A DNA stretch of 64,000 bases from AP-15 sp963799085 (GTDB taxonomy: Bacteria; Pseudomonadota; Alphaproteobacteria; ATCC43930; CGMCC-115725): NCBI GenBank assembly GCA_963799085.1, contig CAWCWA010000014.1, forward strand, positions 57,626 to 121,625, read 5' to 3'. The notes beneath the pieces were generated by a model that saw only the letters and a program-made list of their open reading frames with translations, did not search any database and was not told the DNA's origin. Positions 39,798-49,997 of this stretch are shown piece by piece. Positions within the stretch are counted from its first letter, which is position 1, and every line of letters starts with the position of its first letter. Position numbers and translations under genes: made by a program.

Positions 39798-40736
39798 CTA
39801 TTCCGGCCGCGTCTTCAGCGCCAGCAGATTGACCAGAAAGCGGTCGCGCCGGGCTTCTAACTCGCTGATGCCGCGCCCGGCCGTTTCTTCGGCAATGCCT
39901 TTGGCGAGCCGTTCCCGTAACTCCGGGGTCAACGTAGGATTGCCCAACGTCTCCCACCAGCCCGCCATCGGTGCTGCAAATTGTTCGAGAAAATGATCGA
40001 TGCCACCGATCCCGCCGGCGAGGTGAAAAGTCAAATGCGGCCCCATCAACGCCCAGCGCAGTCCCGGCCCGGCGCTGATCGCGGTATCGACATCGGCAAC
40101 ACTCGCCACGCCCTCGGCCACCAGATGCACCGCTTCCCGCCATAACGCCGCCTGCAGCCGGTTGGCGACATGACCGGGCACCTCGCGGCGGAGGTGAATC
40201 GGCTGCTTGCCGATTGAGGTGTAAAAGGCGAGTGCCCGTTCGATTGCCTCGGGGCTGGTCTTGTCGCCGCCGACCACCTCGACCAAAGGTACGAGATGCG
40301 GGGGATTGAACGGGTGGCCGATGACGCAGCGCTCGGGGTGGCGGCAATCGATTTGTACGCGGCTCATCAACAGGCCCGACGAACTCGACGCGATGACGAT
40401 CTCAGGGTCGAGGACGGCGTCGAGCCGGGCCAGCAAGACACGCTTCAACTCCTCGCGCTCGGGACCGCTTTCCTGGACGAACTCGGCCCCGGCCAAGGCC
40501 GCCTCCGGCTCGGCATGGAAGCTCAGCGCCGCCCAAGGCGGCTCGGCGGGCAATGGCGGGAGTTGGGCGAGACTTGGCCAAGCCGCGGCGACAAATCTGC
40601 GCAGAAATGTTTCGGCTTCGGGCGCGGGATCGCTGGCCGCCACTATCAGCCCGCGGGCCAGGAACAAAGCCGTCCAGCTGGCGCCGATCGTGCCAGCGCC
40701 GATCGCCGCGACGCGACGAATGCCGTCACCCGCCAT
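39798..40736 (-). CDS. 3-hydroxyacyl-CoA dehydrogenase family protein (NAD-binding; carnitine/gulonate dehydrogenase-like)
   Basis: A 312-residue protein. The N-terminal Rossmann motif is RVAAIGAGTIGASWTALFLA; the catalytic region has IASSSSGLLMSRVQID and the conserved GHPFNPPHLVPLVEVVGG; the C-terminal helical domain has VPGHVANRLQAALWREAVHL. This size and the GHPFNPPHL motif fit the stand-alone L-carnitine/L-gulonate 3-dehydrogenase-like group rather than the beta-oxidation multienzyme. Known chemistry: NAD-linked oxidation of a 3-hydroxy acid or acyl-CoA. Upstream, 40737-41010 has no gene. Confidence 0.87.
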   Translation of the reverse strand: MAGDGIRRVAAIGAGTIGASWTALFLARGLIVAASDPAPEAETFLRRFVAAAWPSLAQLPPLPAEPPWAALSFHAEPEAALAGAEFVQESGPEREELKRVLLARLDAVLDPEIVIASSSSGLLMSRVQIDCRHPERCVIGHPFNPPHLVPLVEVVGGDKTSPEAIERALAFYTSIGKQPIHLRREVPGHVANRLQAALWREAVHLVAEGVASVADVDTAISAGPGLRWALMGPHLTFHLAGGIGGIDHFLEQFAAPMAGWWETLGNPTLTPELRERLAKGIAEETAGRGISELEARRDRFLVNLLALKTRPE

Positions 40737-41010
40737 CGCTGTCCCCTCCCATGCGCCCGGCCGACATCCACGACGCGGTCACGATGCCGGGGGATTATAT
40801 AACCCTCAGTCAAGTAGATAATTACCCGATGCCGCGCTTGCGTTCTTCTGCAAGGTGCTGTGCTCGATCCGACAGCAGCTCGCTTGTGGGCGCGCTCAGG
40901 CAATCTCACCGGCGCCATTGTCGATTTTGTCCTCGTGGCATCGAGTTCGGCGGGCAGCATGACGCGGAGGCCGACCTAACCGCCCCAAAGCGGGTAGTCG
41001 CCGCTTGGCT

Positions 41011-41478
41011 TCAGCCGCGGGACGCCTCTCGCAACGCAGCCTGCAGCGCCGTATCGAGGGCGGCGAGAAACCGAGACCTGTCCTTCTTGTTCAGGGGCGC
41101 CGGCCCGCGGGGGTTCGCTCCCAATTCCCGCAGATGTCGGGCGATCTCGCGACCGGCAAGGGCATTGCCGATATTCGCCGGCGTCCAAGGCCTTCCGGTC
41201 GGGGAAACGACGCGCGCCCCTTTCTTGAGGCAGCGTGAGGCCAGCGGGATATCGGAAGTGACGCACACATCGATGGCCGAGATGTGCTCGGCAATCCAAT
41301 CGTCGGCCGCGTCTGCGCTGTCACCGGCCAGAACCATCTTGACGTTCGCAGTCCCCAACGGCCGGATCGGGCGCGATCCGTTGGAGACCACGAAAACATC
41401 GAGCGCGAGGCGACCGGCGACGCGGTAGATCTCCTCGCGCACCGGGCACGCATCGCCATCGACATAAATTGCAGTCAT
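41011..41478 (-). CDS. YaiI/YqxD family protein (DUF188)
   Basis: A 155-residue protein starting MTAIYVDGDACPVREEIYRVA. The YVDGDACPV opening, the central IDVCVTSDIPLASRCLKKGA and the C-terminal NKKDRSRFLAALD are diagnostic for DUF188, a PIN-like fold of unknown function. Length is normal. It stands alone, 226 bases upstream of the gene split by the integrative island. Confidence 0.92.
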   Translation of the reverse strand: MTAIYVDGDACPVREEIYRVAGRLALDVFVVSNGSRPIRPLGTANVKMVLAGDSADAADDWIAEHISAIDVCVTSDIPLASRCLKKGARVVSPTGRPWTPANIGNALAGREIARHLRELGANPRGPAPLNKKDRSRFLAALDTALQAALREASRG

Positions 41479-41703
41479 GCTGACCCGTATCCTGCCCGAA
41501 TCCTGATACGACTGACCAGATCCCTCATCCAATTCTTACGAATACTTGAAATTATCATAATAACAACCATATAATTGGCAACGGCGAAGAGCCCGAAGAG
41601 CGTCAGTTCATCGGACTTTTCGAAGGATCATCCCGGCTCGACGCGCGACGGTGCGTTGGGCTGATGCCGTCAGGAGCATTCCGCTCCGACGGAGAACATC
41701 CCG

Positions 41704-42163
41704 ATGAAATACGCCATCGAGCGCCAGTACCTCCTGCCGGTCTTCCAGCACCTGGTGATCGTTGCCGATATGGTCGACGACGCCTGCCATCAGACTGTCG
41801 AGCACGACGATTGGCAAGACGCCAGGGAGGATTGCGACAGCGCTCACGCCACCACGATCACGGCGATCTGGCCGGTCCCCGACGATGTCGCCGATGACGC
41901 CATCGATCCGACGGGCATCCTCTACGGCGAGGGCGCCGACAGTCTGCCGATCCCCGAGCAATACGCCGAGGCGGCAGACCCGATCCCGCCGCTGCACGGC
42001 AGCCGGTTCCGTGACGCGCTCGCGATCGTCGACCCCGGCGCCTGCAATCCGTGCGGCATCGCCCGGGCGATCCTCGACGCCTGTCGCGAAATTCGCGCCC
42101 ACGCGCCCGGCAACCCGACCGCCGACGACCCGGCGATCCGGCTGATGGCCTATCAGCTGGCCG
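41704..42163 (+). pseudogene. 5' part of a hypothetical gene split by the integrative island
   Basis: ATG 41704 after GGAGAA; MKYAIERQYLLPVFQHLVIV, then acidic stretches (DDWQDAREDCDSAHATTI) and NPTADDPAIRLMAYQLA up to the 23-bp repeat. Beyond it the frame continues by chance to 42405 (GSRPCAPPSNPISQKG...), which is island sequence. The real 3' part is 61230-61336; joined across the repeat the frame is kept and gives 188 codons (...LMAYQLAAVCQVVPYALERF...). I do not recognise the family. The truncated protein plus junk tail may still be made. Confidence 0.75.
42141..42163 (+). repeat. attL-like copy of the 23-bp direct repeat
   Basis: Begins GCTGATGGCCTATCAGCTGG and continues CCG. An identical copy in the same orientation lies at 61207-61229. 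It encodes LMAYQLA of the split gene in the same frame at both ends, so it is the crossover region of a site-specific integration. Confidence 0.85.
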
Positions 42164-42233
42164 TAGGTTCGCGTCCTTGTGCACCCCCATCTAACCCCAT
42201 ATCACAAAAGGGAAAAGCTGGGTCAGGTGGCTA

Positions 42234-42267
42234 CCCGCCAAATAAGGGAACCCGCCAAATAAGGGAA
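42234..42267 (+). repeat. Two tandem 17-bp direct repeats
   Basis: CCCGCCAAATAAGGGAA occurs twice without spacer at 42234-42250 and 42251-42267, about 70 bases inside the left island boundary. It could be a recombinase arm site, an iteron-like binding site or a simple duplication. Confidence 0.7.
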
Positions 42268-42422
42268 TACCGGGGGAACGGACCCGAGCGAATGTCGACC
42301 CGATCTAGCCCAAAAATCGTGATTCTAAAAAACAAAACGGGTACCGCTCTCGATGCGGTTGTGCTCGCATTGGCCGAGTTTAGCACGGTGCTAAACGCGC
42401 ACTGATGAGAGGAGCTACCCGA

Positions 42423-42587
42423 ATGGACATCGAAGAGCTACGGCTCAGGGTGATAAAAGCCGGGCAGGAAAGGGACGTCGAAAAGTTGCGTGGCGAGGCG
42501 ATGAGCCTCGCGCTGAAACTGATCCGAATGATCGAGGCCGATAGCCAATTCAAACTCTCCAAGTCGCGTACGGAGGGCTGGACCTGA
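42423..42587 (+). CDS. Small hypothetical helical protein
   Basis: A 54-residue frame, start MDIEELRLRVIKAGQERDVE, preceded by GAGAGGAG at a normal distance. The sequence is helical and charged (KLRGEAMSLALKLIRMIEAD) with no cysteines or membrane segment. No family recognised. First possible gene inside the island, on the strand opposite to the defence module. Confidence 0.45.
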   Translation: MDIEELRLRVIKAGQERDVEKLRGEAMSLALKLIRMIEADSQFKLSKSRTEGWT

Positions 42588-43114
42588 TCGGAGATCGGGT
42601 GATCACTACGCCACCGTTTCCTAATGGGGAAGTGCATTGACCTCGGAACAAAAAGACCGATGAGGAACTCGGAGTAAAGCGTTGAAGGCTTGAAGCGCTT
42701 GCGCCAACGGGTCAGCTACCGCAATTTGCAGTTGAGCAATCATGCTCGACTACAGGTAGTTGAACCGATGCATCACTGCTACACTGCGGCCGCACGATCG
42801 AAGACCCAACCAAAGCGTCCGACATCATGATCGTCGAAAGCCATAGCGGTCGATTGGGATCGGCCCACCTTCACACCTGTTGCGCCGAACCAAGCCTATC
42901 CCGCTACCGACAGACGATCGAATGGGCTGGAAACATTGGCAACCTTGCGCGCGTCAAGGAGCTACATCGCCGCCTCGCCGCGGCTAACAGGGCGTCGTAT
43001 GGCAGCGTGCCGCTGCTATTAACGTAGCCGGCCAACGCAGAATTTCCCCGATGGCGGTTCGAACACAGTAGAGAGTCAGACGACAGAACCAGGGGGCAGC
43101 ACCGCACCCCCCTC
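42588..43114. other. About 530 bases without a supported gene
   Basis: Between the small ORF and the GIY-YIG gene. One 66-codon plus-strand frame (42827-43027, with WAGNIGNLARVKELHRRLAA) has no recognisable domain and no clear ribosome site. Nothing else is supported. Confidence 0.45.
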
Positions 43115-44317
43115 TTAGTCGCGGGCAGCGGCTTGGGAGAGCCTCGCTGTCTTAGGGTCATAAATACAGCCTGTGATTGTTCCGTCTCTTATTCTTTCGA
43201 TGGCTTCATCGACGACGAAAAGCGGAACAAGGAACCATTCTCGCGGGATGACCGGGTGCCCGAAGCGGTCCTTGATTTCGATGTCGAGGCGAGCCGGGCC
43301 GAAGATGCGGTGGATCAGGTTCTCGAGCCTGGTGCGGTTGATGTTGTACAGCTCATAGGTCGCGACGATCTCGACATCGGCCATCAGGAACGTCGGATCG
43401 AGCCGCGCATTGGCGATCCGCCGCGCGACATCGCCGCCGGTCACGCCGATCTTGTGCAGGACGTCGCGATGGGCCGCGACGGCCGGATGATCGGATTTGC
43501 TCCGCAGCACATAGACGATGCCGCTTGCTTCATCCCCTTCCTCGTTCTGATCGGCGAAGAGCGGGCCTGCTGACGGTTCGATGATCCGCCGGCCGGCCGG
43601 GTCCTGTTGCAGCGCCTTTTGCAGGGAGCGCATGAGCAGGTTGCTCTCGGTCCCGTTGTCGAAGATCACCCGAAGCCGGGCGTCTATGTTGCCGTGCTCG
43701 TTGGTGAACGGCTCCTCCATCGCCGCGACATAGGCTTTCTGGCCGCCGAGGATGTAGAACCGGCCCGGCGCGATCTCGGACTTGCGCTCGAACCGCCGGG
43801 TCTGCCGCAAGCCCGCGCCGAGTTCCTTCTGCACCTGCTCGAACAGAGGCTTGAAGCTGTCGAAATCCTCGCATTTCTGCGCGGTTGGCGATCTCCTCGG
43901 CCGCGCGCTTCTCCGCGGCCGACCGGACATGCCGGAGTTCCGTGATGTCGGCCGGCGCGGCAGCCTCCACCCCGAGCTGGGCCAGAAGCTCGTCATCGTC
44001 GAGTTCGTCGGCGACGCCGGCCGGGGCAGGCTCCGCGCCCGCCAGAAGCCCTTGATGATCGAGCGGTTCAAGCAAGCGCGCGGCAATCGTCCAGCTCGCG
44101 AAGGCGATCGAGGCGCACGGCATACAGCCGCTCGAAGATGTCGCGGTCTTCGCCGTGCTGCGGGGCGCGGCCGTGCTGTTCGACGAAACGCTGAATCTCC
44201 TCGAAGCCGGCGATGATCCGCTCCTCGCGGGGCGTCCGGCTTGCTTGCTTCTTGCGTCTCGACCTCGACGCCAAGCTCTTCGAGAAGCGCGTCATCCTCT
44301 TCGGTGAACCTAGCCAC
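43115..44317 (-). pseudogene. GIY-YIG (T5orf172-type) nuclease-domain protein of the defence module, frameshifted
   Basis: Start GTG 44317, overlapping the helicase stop by 8 bases: MARFTEEDDALLEELGVEVE. Slips near 44225, 44095 and 43880 link a charged N-terminal region to KCEDFDSFKPLFEQVQKELG. The C-terminal nuclease domain reads GIVYVLRSKSDHPAVAAHRD, then HKIGVTGGDVARRIANARLD, with Arg in ARRIANAR and acid in NRTRLENLIHRIFG, as in T5orf172/MUG113-type GIY-YIG domains. Rejoined length ~400 residues. As last gene of the operon it could supply the DNA cleavage step (inference). Confidence 0.75.
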
Positions 44318-46374
44318 GCGCGGCCTCCGCCTTCATGCGGGCCAGGAAGGCGACGCCCTCGGCCATGCGCTTTTCCCAGGCGTCGGGCGACGTGATCGAG
44401 GGCAGCCGGCCGCGCTCCTGCTTGAACTTCAAGGCCCGCTTGGCAAGCTCCCGCGCCTCCTCGATCGTGAGGTTGACGCGCTTGGCCGGCGATCACGGCG
44501 GCGACCTGCTTCAGGCTCTCCTCGCTCATGGTCTTGGCGAGGATGGCATAGGCTTCGCCGAAGGGGTTGATGCGGTCGATCAGGTCGATGTCCAGCTCGC
44601 GCACGTCCATGGCGAACCTGCGGACGCCCTCGATGAACGCGGTGTTCGGCGCTCTTCTCGCCGTCGCCCTCGGCTCCGCCCAAGGCGATCTCCTTGGCCT
44701 TCTGCGTGAGGTTGAGGGCGGCGACGGCGTGCTGGCGCACCGCCTCCTGATCCTCCTCGTCCAGCTCGGGGTATTTGTCCTTGATGATCTTGCCCATGCG
44801 GAGCTGGGTCAGCTCCTCCGGCACCAGCTCGTCGTCGAACAGCCCGCGCTCGATCGTGGTCTTGTCCTGCACGAAGGCGGCGATGACCTCGTTCAGGTCC
44901 TCCTGGCAGATGCGCTGCGCCTCCTCGCTCTTCGGCGCGACAAGGCCCTTGATCTCGATCTGGAACTGCCCGTTTCCTCGTTGAAGCCGACATTGCACTT
45001 GTTCGGGTCGTAGCCGCCTTCGCCATAGTCGAAGCCGTCCACCGGGCCGCTCATCGGGTTCTTCGGCTTGAACTCGAAGCGCGGCGCAAGCACCTGCTCC
45101 ATCAGCAGGCTCGCCGCGATGGCCTTCAGCGTGTCGTTGACGGCCTCGGTGACGGCCTCCTCGGAGGCGTCCGGCTCGGCGATCAGGTTGGTGAAGCGCG
45201 CGCGGGTCTTGCCCGGCGCGTCGCGGGTCGCGCGGCCGATGATCTGCACGATCTCGGTCAGGCTCGACCGATAGCCGACCGTCAGCGCGTGCTCGCACCA
45301 AATCCAGTCGAAGCCTTCCTTCGCCATGCCGAGGGCGATGATGATGTCCACATGGTCGCGGTTGTTCTTCTGCGCCGGGTCCTTCAGCGCGGCGGAAACC
45401 CGGTCGCGCTTGGCGGGGTCGTCGTCAACCAGGTCGGCGATCCGCAGGACGCGGCCCTCCGTGCGTCTTGACCAGTTGGAAGCCGGTCGCGGGGTCGGTC
45501 CCCTGCCATTCGCCCAGCTCCTCGATGATGTGCTCGACCTCCTTGATCTTGTCCTTCGTGCTCTCGCGCGAATTGACGCTCGGGATGTGGATGATCGTCT
45601 TCTCGGCCGGGTCGAGCACCTTCAGGATGTCGTCGACATAGGAGCCGGCGTAGAAGAAATAGCCGATGTCGAGCTGCTTCAGATATTCGTAGCCGTTGAG
45701 CTGCTCGTAGTAGGTGTAGGTGACGGTATCGAACTTCGCCTCGTCCTGCGGCGCGAGCACCGCTTCGGCGTCGCCGCGGAAATAGGAGCCGGTCATCGCC
45801 ACGATATGCACGCGGTCGCGGGCGATGAACTGGCCGAGATGCAGGCCGAGCTTGTTGTCGGGGTTGGCGGAGACGTGGTGGAACTCGTCCACCGCGATCA
45901 GCCGGTCGTCGAACGCCTCGACCCCGAACCTGTCCACGGCGAAGCGGAAGGTCGCATGGGTGCAGACCAGCACCTTGTCGTCGCTGTCGAGAAAGGCCCG
46001 GACCGACTTGACCTTGCCGCCATTGTCCGAGCCGGGCGCGTCGCAGAGGTTCCATTTCGGGGCGACGGTCCAGTCGGCCCAGAAGCCGAATTGGCTCAAG
46101 CGGCTCGTCATGGAAGCTCGCGCCGATCGCTCTCTCGGGCACGACGATGATCGCCTGCCGGAGCCCCTGGTTGTGCGAGCTTGTCGAGGGCGATGAACAT
46201 CAGCGCGCGGCTCTTGCCCGAGGCCGGCGGCGATTTGATCAGCAGGTATTGCTCGCCCCGCTTCTCATAGGCGCGCTCCTGCATCGGCCGCATGCCGAGC
46301 GCGTTGGCCTTCGTCGAGCTGCCGGTGCGGGCATAAGTGACGGAGACGGACGGTATGGCGGGGGCTTCGGTCAT
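44310..46374 (-). pseudogene. SF2 DEAD/DEAH-type helicase of the defence module, frameshifted
   Basis: Start MTEAPAIPSVSVTYARTGSS; its ATG overlaps the stop of the YafQ-like toxin (ATGA). Helicase motifs after rejoining: Walker A LLIKSPPASGKSRALMF, Walker B/DEFH LIAVDEFHHVSANPDN, motif III IVAMTGSYFRGD, motif VI IVQIIGRATRDAPGKTR. The C-terminal part is helical (ELDEEDQEAVRQHAVAALNL) and ends TSPDAWEKRMAEGVAFLARM. At least six slips, near 46180, 46110, 45460, 44980, 44660 and 44490. Resembles type III restriction Res subunits in the motor but has no PD-(D/E)XK nuclease motif that I can see. Rejoined length ~690 residues. Confidence 0.78.
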
Positions 46375-46689
46375 TCCTGGAACAATTCGCTGTGGGTGCC
46401 GGCGCGGACGAACACGATGCCGCCATTACGGCCCATCGCATCATCCACGCGGTAAATCAGCCAGAAAATCGCCGCCGACATGGCATTCGCGATAGCTTGC
46501 CCATTGGCCCTTGAGCGGGTGTTCCTTCCATTCCGGCCCGAGCGGCGCGTCATTCGCGATCAACAGCATCATCGCTTCCTTGAGGCGATGCATGTCGTAA
46601 CGGCCGGACCGCGACAGCCGCTCCCAATCCTTGAGGAAGCTCTTCGCGTAATCGACCTCCCGCGGGAACGGTGCGCGCTTAGCGGGCAC
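46371..46689 (-). pseudogene. YafQ/RelE-family mRNA-interferase toxin, one frameshift
   Basis: Start MPAKRAPFPREVDYAKSFLK, overlapping the antitoxin end by 11 bases. One slip near 46470 links CHVGGDFL to LIYRVDDAMGRNGGIVFVRAGTHSELF. The fold-defining elements YAKSFLKDWERLSRSG, LGPEWKEHPLKGQW and RECHVGGDFLLIYRV are those of YafQ, a ribosome-dependent RNase; the His pair and the C-terminal THSELF match its active region. Its stop overlaps the helicase start. About 105 residues when rejoined. Confidence 0.82.
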
Positions 46690-46960
46690 TGTTTTTGTCG
46701 AGATCGGCGAAAAGCGCCTCCGCGTCGCGGAAGCGGAGCTTCCCCGAGCGGATGATCTCTTCCGCCTCCGCCATCGCCGCGCGCGTCTCGGCGTTCGGCA
46801 CTTTCAGTTCGAGCGGAAACGCCTGGTCGGCGGCGATGCGGTGAAAGAGCAGACGCACCGCGTCGGAGGCCGAGAGGCCCATCGCCTCCAGCGCCGCCGT
46901 CGCCTTTGCCTTCACCTCATTATCGATGCGGACATGCAGCATCGAGCTGTGTGCGCCCAT
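46679..46960 (-). CDS. RelB/DinJ-family antitoxin
   Basis: A 93-residue protein; the start MGAHSSMLHVRIDNEVKAKA is chosen because it aligns with DinJ N-termini and sits after a GGAGG-like site. The N-terminal ribbon-helix-helix (LHVRIDNEVKAKATAALEAM, LSASDAVRLLFHRIA) would bind the operator; the C-terminal tail (ETRAAMAEAEEIIRSGKL) would mask the YafQ-type toxin. Such antitoxins repress their own promoter, so the pair could also set expression of the helicase and nuclease downstream (inference). Confidence 0.87.
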   Translation of the reverse strand: MGAHSSMLHVRIDNEVKAKATAALEAMGLSASDAVRLLFHRIAADQAFPLELKVPNAETRAAMAEAEEIIRSGKLRFRDAEALFADLDKNSAR

Positions 46961-47056
46961 CGCAATCCTCCGTGTCTCAATGCGAGACATGGCTTTCGGT
47001 TCGTCCGCTGTCAAGCCGAGCCGACGGACCGTTCCGCGCTGGCTGGATCGTGCCCG

Positions 47057-49830
47057 CTAGCGGTCGACACCCTTGTCCGCGGTCATCTTGGTGTAAAGCT
47101 CGAACAGCTTTTCCAGCCGCTCGGTGTCGTTGCGAAACCGGCGGCCGATATAGATGCGCTCAAGCACCTCGTCATTGCGCTCATGCGCCTCGCGCAAATC
47201 GGCGGGCATCTTGTCCGGGTCATAGAGGTCGGCGATCGTCGCCGGGAAATGCGCCTCGCGCGCCAACAGGATGTCCTCGGCGCAGCGGGTCAGGTCGGCT
47301 TTGTTCTTCTCGGTGAGCGTCGGGACCGGGAAGGTGTTCCACCGAGAGTGTTGGAGTAGCGGATATCGCGTTTCCAGCTTGCCGCAGACGGTCGCGATCC
47401 ACACCAGATGCAGGCGTGAGGCAATCAGCGCCAAGTTCCAGAGGGGCGCGTCAAAGAGCGCGAAGGCAAGATTACTAACAATGCGTTCCTGGAGGCAATA
47501 GCCCACGGGTAAGTATTCGCGTGTCTCAGATGAGACACTTGGAACGATGATGACTGTTTCGTTCGCCGCTTTGCCGATACTTCGCCGAATCTGATATGGT
47601 CTGCTTGCTAAGCTCGCGCGGTTGGCTTCCTTGCTGCTTGCTCGCCGTTGCGCTTGCACCGCCTCGAAGCGACTTGCAAGCTACGGAGTTGTCGGCGGCG
47701 CGGTCTTCGTCGGCTCTTCTGACCCAAATACAATCGTCGCTCAGTCCGTTGATGAATTCCTCGCGAACCGAAGAATGGACGGATGAATGCTTCTGCTACG
47801 CTGATAGGTCGTAACTATTGCTATCGCTGCTTCGTTGACGGTCAGAGACAGATGCCCACCGTCATTCGGCATGTTCCGAAGATCATCTCGTCGATGCCGC
47901 AGAGTGGCTGTCGAAGCTGTTCGACGAATGACGTTCGGACCGGCGACCAAATAGCGATTGATGTTCTCGGCGTGTCTTGACGATGACTCGTGCCGTCATC
48001 AGCTCGACGAATAAGTCTGTCGGGTCTCGGCCAGGATGGTTTGAGATCCCAACGATAACACGGTTACACCAGCGTTGTGGCTGGCGAGGTTCGCCCATTT
48101 GAACGATGTATGAGCGAAAGCGATCTCGTGTCCGGCCAGAAGATGAGCGGCCAAAGCGATCGCGACTTGTCTGCCCTGACAGATCGAGTTTGTGGCGACG
48201 AAAGCGCAACCGACTGAGTTTCGATGCCGTAGTCGGCCGCCTTCATGAACCAGCCGGCAACATAGTCCAGCGACTTCCAGCTTTTGCGTCGGCATCGAAG
48301 AATGCGCCTATAGGTCAGCTTTCTGTTCTTCCGTTTGCCATTGGCTGCCTCGGTAGGGCGGATTCCCACAGATATACGTCTCGCCTCCCTCATTCTCGAA
48401 GTCGATCTGCGCCTGGTCGAGCGGCGTGTGAAACAGGTCGTCGGCGTGATGCTTGACGCCGGTTCCGGTCGGCGGGCAGATGCTGAGCCAATCGAGCCGC
48501 AGGGCATTGCCGCAGGTGATCCAGTTCTCGGCGTCGAGCGGCAGGAACTCGGCAAGGGCCACCTTCTGCCCGCGATAGAGCACGTCGCATTGATATTCGG
48601 CGATGATGAGCGCGAGGCGCGCGATCTCGGCCGGGAAGTCGCGCAACTCGATGCCCCGAAAGTTGGTGAGCGGGATTTCGCTGCGCCGGTCCGGCTCGCC
48701 GCGCCGCTTGTTGATCTCGGCCTCGATCGCCCGCATTTCCTTGTAGGCGATGACGAGGAAGTTGCCCGAGCCGCAGGCCGGATCGAACACCCTGATCCGC
48801 GACATGCGCCTGCGCAGGTTCAGCAGCATGCGGGGATTGTCCCCCGCCTCTTCCAGCCGCGCCCGCAGGTCGTCGAGGAAGAGCGGGTTCAGCACCTTCA
48901 GGATGTTCGGCACGCTGGTGTAGTGCAGGCCGAGCGCGCCGCGCTCCTCATCCTCGGCGACGGCCTGGATCATCGACCCGAAGATGTCCGGGTTGATCTT
49001 CGTCCAGTCGAGACCGCCGATGTGGAGGAGGTAGGAGCGGGCGATCCGAGCTGAAGCGCGGCACGTCCAAGCTGCCGGAAAAAAGCCCGCCATTGACATA
49101 CGGAAACACGTCGGCCCAAGGCCGCAGGTTCGCCGCGGCCCGATCCTTTATCGGCGTGTTCATCGCCCGGAACAGCGCGCCGATCACCTCGTGCGTGTTG
49201 GACGAGTCCCGCGCGCTCATCTGCTCGATCGTCGCGGTGAACAGGCCGGTGCCGTTGAAGATGTCGGTGTCCTCGGCGAAGAAGCAGAAGATCAGCCGCG
49301 CCATGAAATGGTTCATGTCGTGGCGGCGCTCGGCCGTGCCCCACTCGGGATTGTCCTTCAGCAGCTCGACATAGAGCCGGTTCAGGCGGCTGGTGGCCCG
49401 GATGTCGAAGGAGCTTTCGCGGATCTGCTTGACGGTGGTGATGCCGGCGAGCGGCAGGAAAAAGCCGAAATGGTCCGGGAAGTCGGCATAGGCGCAGGCG
49501 ACCGTCTCGCCGCTCGCCAGGTCCTCGGCCTCGAACGTCGTCCCCATCCGTCGCCAGGACGAACTTCGCCTTGGCCCTGGCCGTCGCCGGGCTGGCCTTC
49601 AGCGCGGCGAGGGTCTTCGTGACCTCGCCGGGGGCGGCGACGGCGATATGGATGTTGTTGGTCTGAAGGACGCCGCCCAGGTCGGACTTGTTCGACTCGC
49701 CCTTGCGCAGGCGCTTGAGGGTCGTTTCCTTGTTGCCGAAGGCTTGCAGGAAGGCGAACGGAAACTCCCCGGCGTCGAACGGCCGCTCGGCGAGCGCCGA
49801 TATGGCCTCCTCAATCTCAACAGCGTTCAT
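47057..49830 (-). pseudogene. MmeI/YeeA-type DNA adenine methyltransferase of the defence module, frameshifted
   Basis: Start MNAVEIEEAISALAERPFDA at 49830. Motif I is RVFDPACGSGNFLVIAYKEM and motif IV TYICGNPPYRGSQWQ, as in N6-adenine gamma-class enzymes. Upstream of the catalytic domain are LGGVLQTNNIHIAVAAPGE and a helical region with RHDMNHFMARLIFCFFAEDT; downstream a specificity-like region (MIFGNMPNDGGHLSLTVNEA, AFIRPFFGSREEFINGLSDD) and a C-terminal RRFRNDTERLEKLFELYTKM. About eight slips between 49560 and 47580. Rejoined length ~920 residues. No nuclease domain was found in it, unlike true MmeI. Confidence 0.8.
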
Positions 49831-49877
49831 ACCGCCCCTTCCCGCACGATTTTCTCGGCCGCGCCGCGATCCGCATT

Positions 49878-49937
49878 CATCGGCATCAACCGGGTCGTCT
49901 ACGACATCACTTCCAAACCCCCAGCCACCATCGGGCG
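49878..49937 (+). pseudogene. guaA: 3'-end fragment of guaA (GMP synthase)
   Basis: The plus strand reads FIGINRVVYDITSKPPATI, which is the C-terminal end of GMP synthase (E. coli-type ends are ...GINRVVYD.S.KPPATIEWE). The match stops after ATI, just before the terminal EWE, and no other guaA sequence precedes it. The 3' end of guaA is a known integration site for genomic islands, so this looks like a leftover attachment duplicate. Confidence 0.7.
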
Positions 49938-49997
49938 GGTGATTTTGCCCGACGAACCTATTCGATCACGTGCTATCGTGCGACTTAACAAATTGAA

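Noticed and set aside
42163..42405. C-terminal extension of the split gene (GSRPCAPPSNPISQ...)
   Set aside because: It lies beyond the repeat, is unlike the true 3' part at 61230-61336 and is low-complexity; treated as island sequence read by chance.
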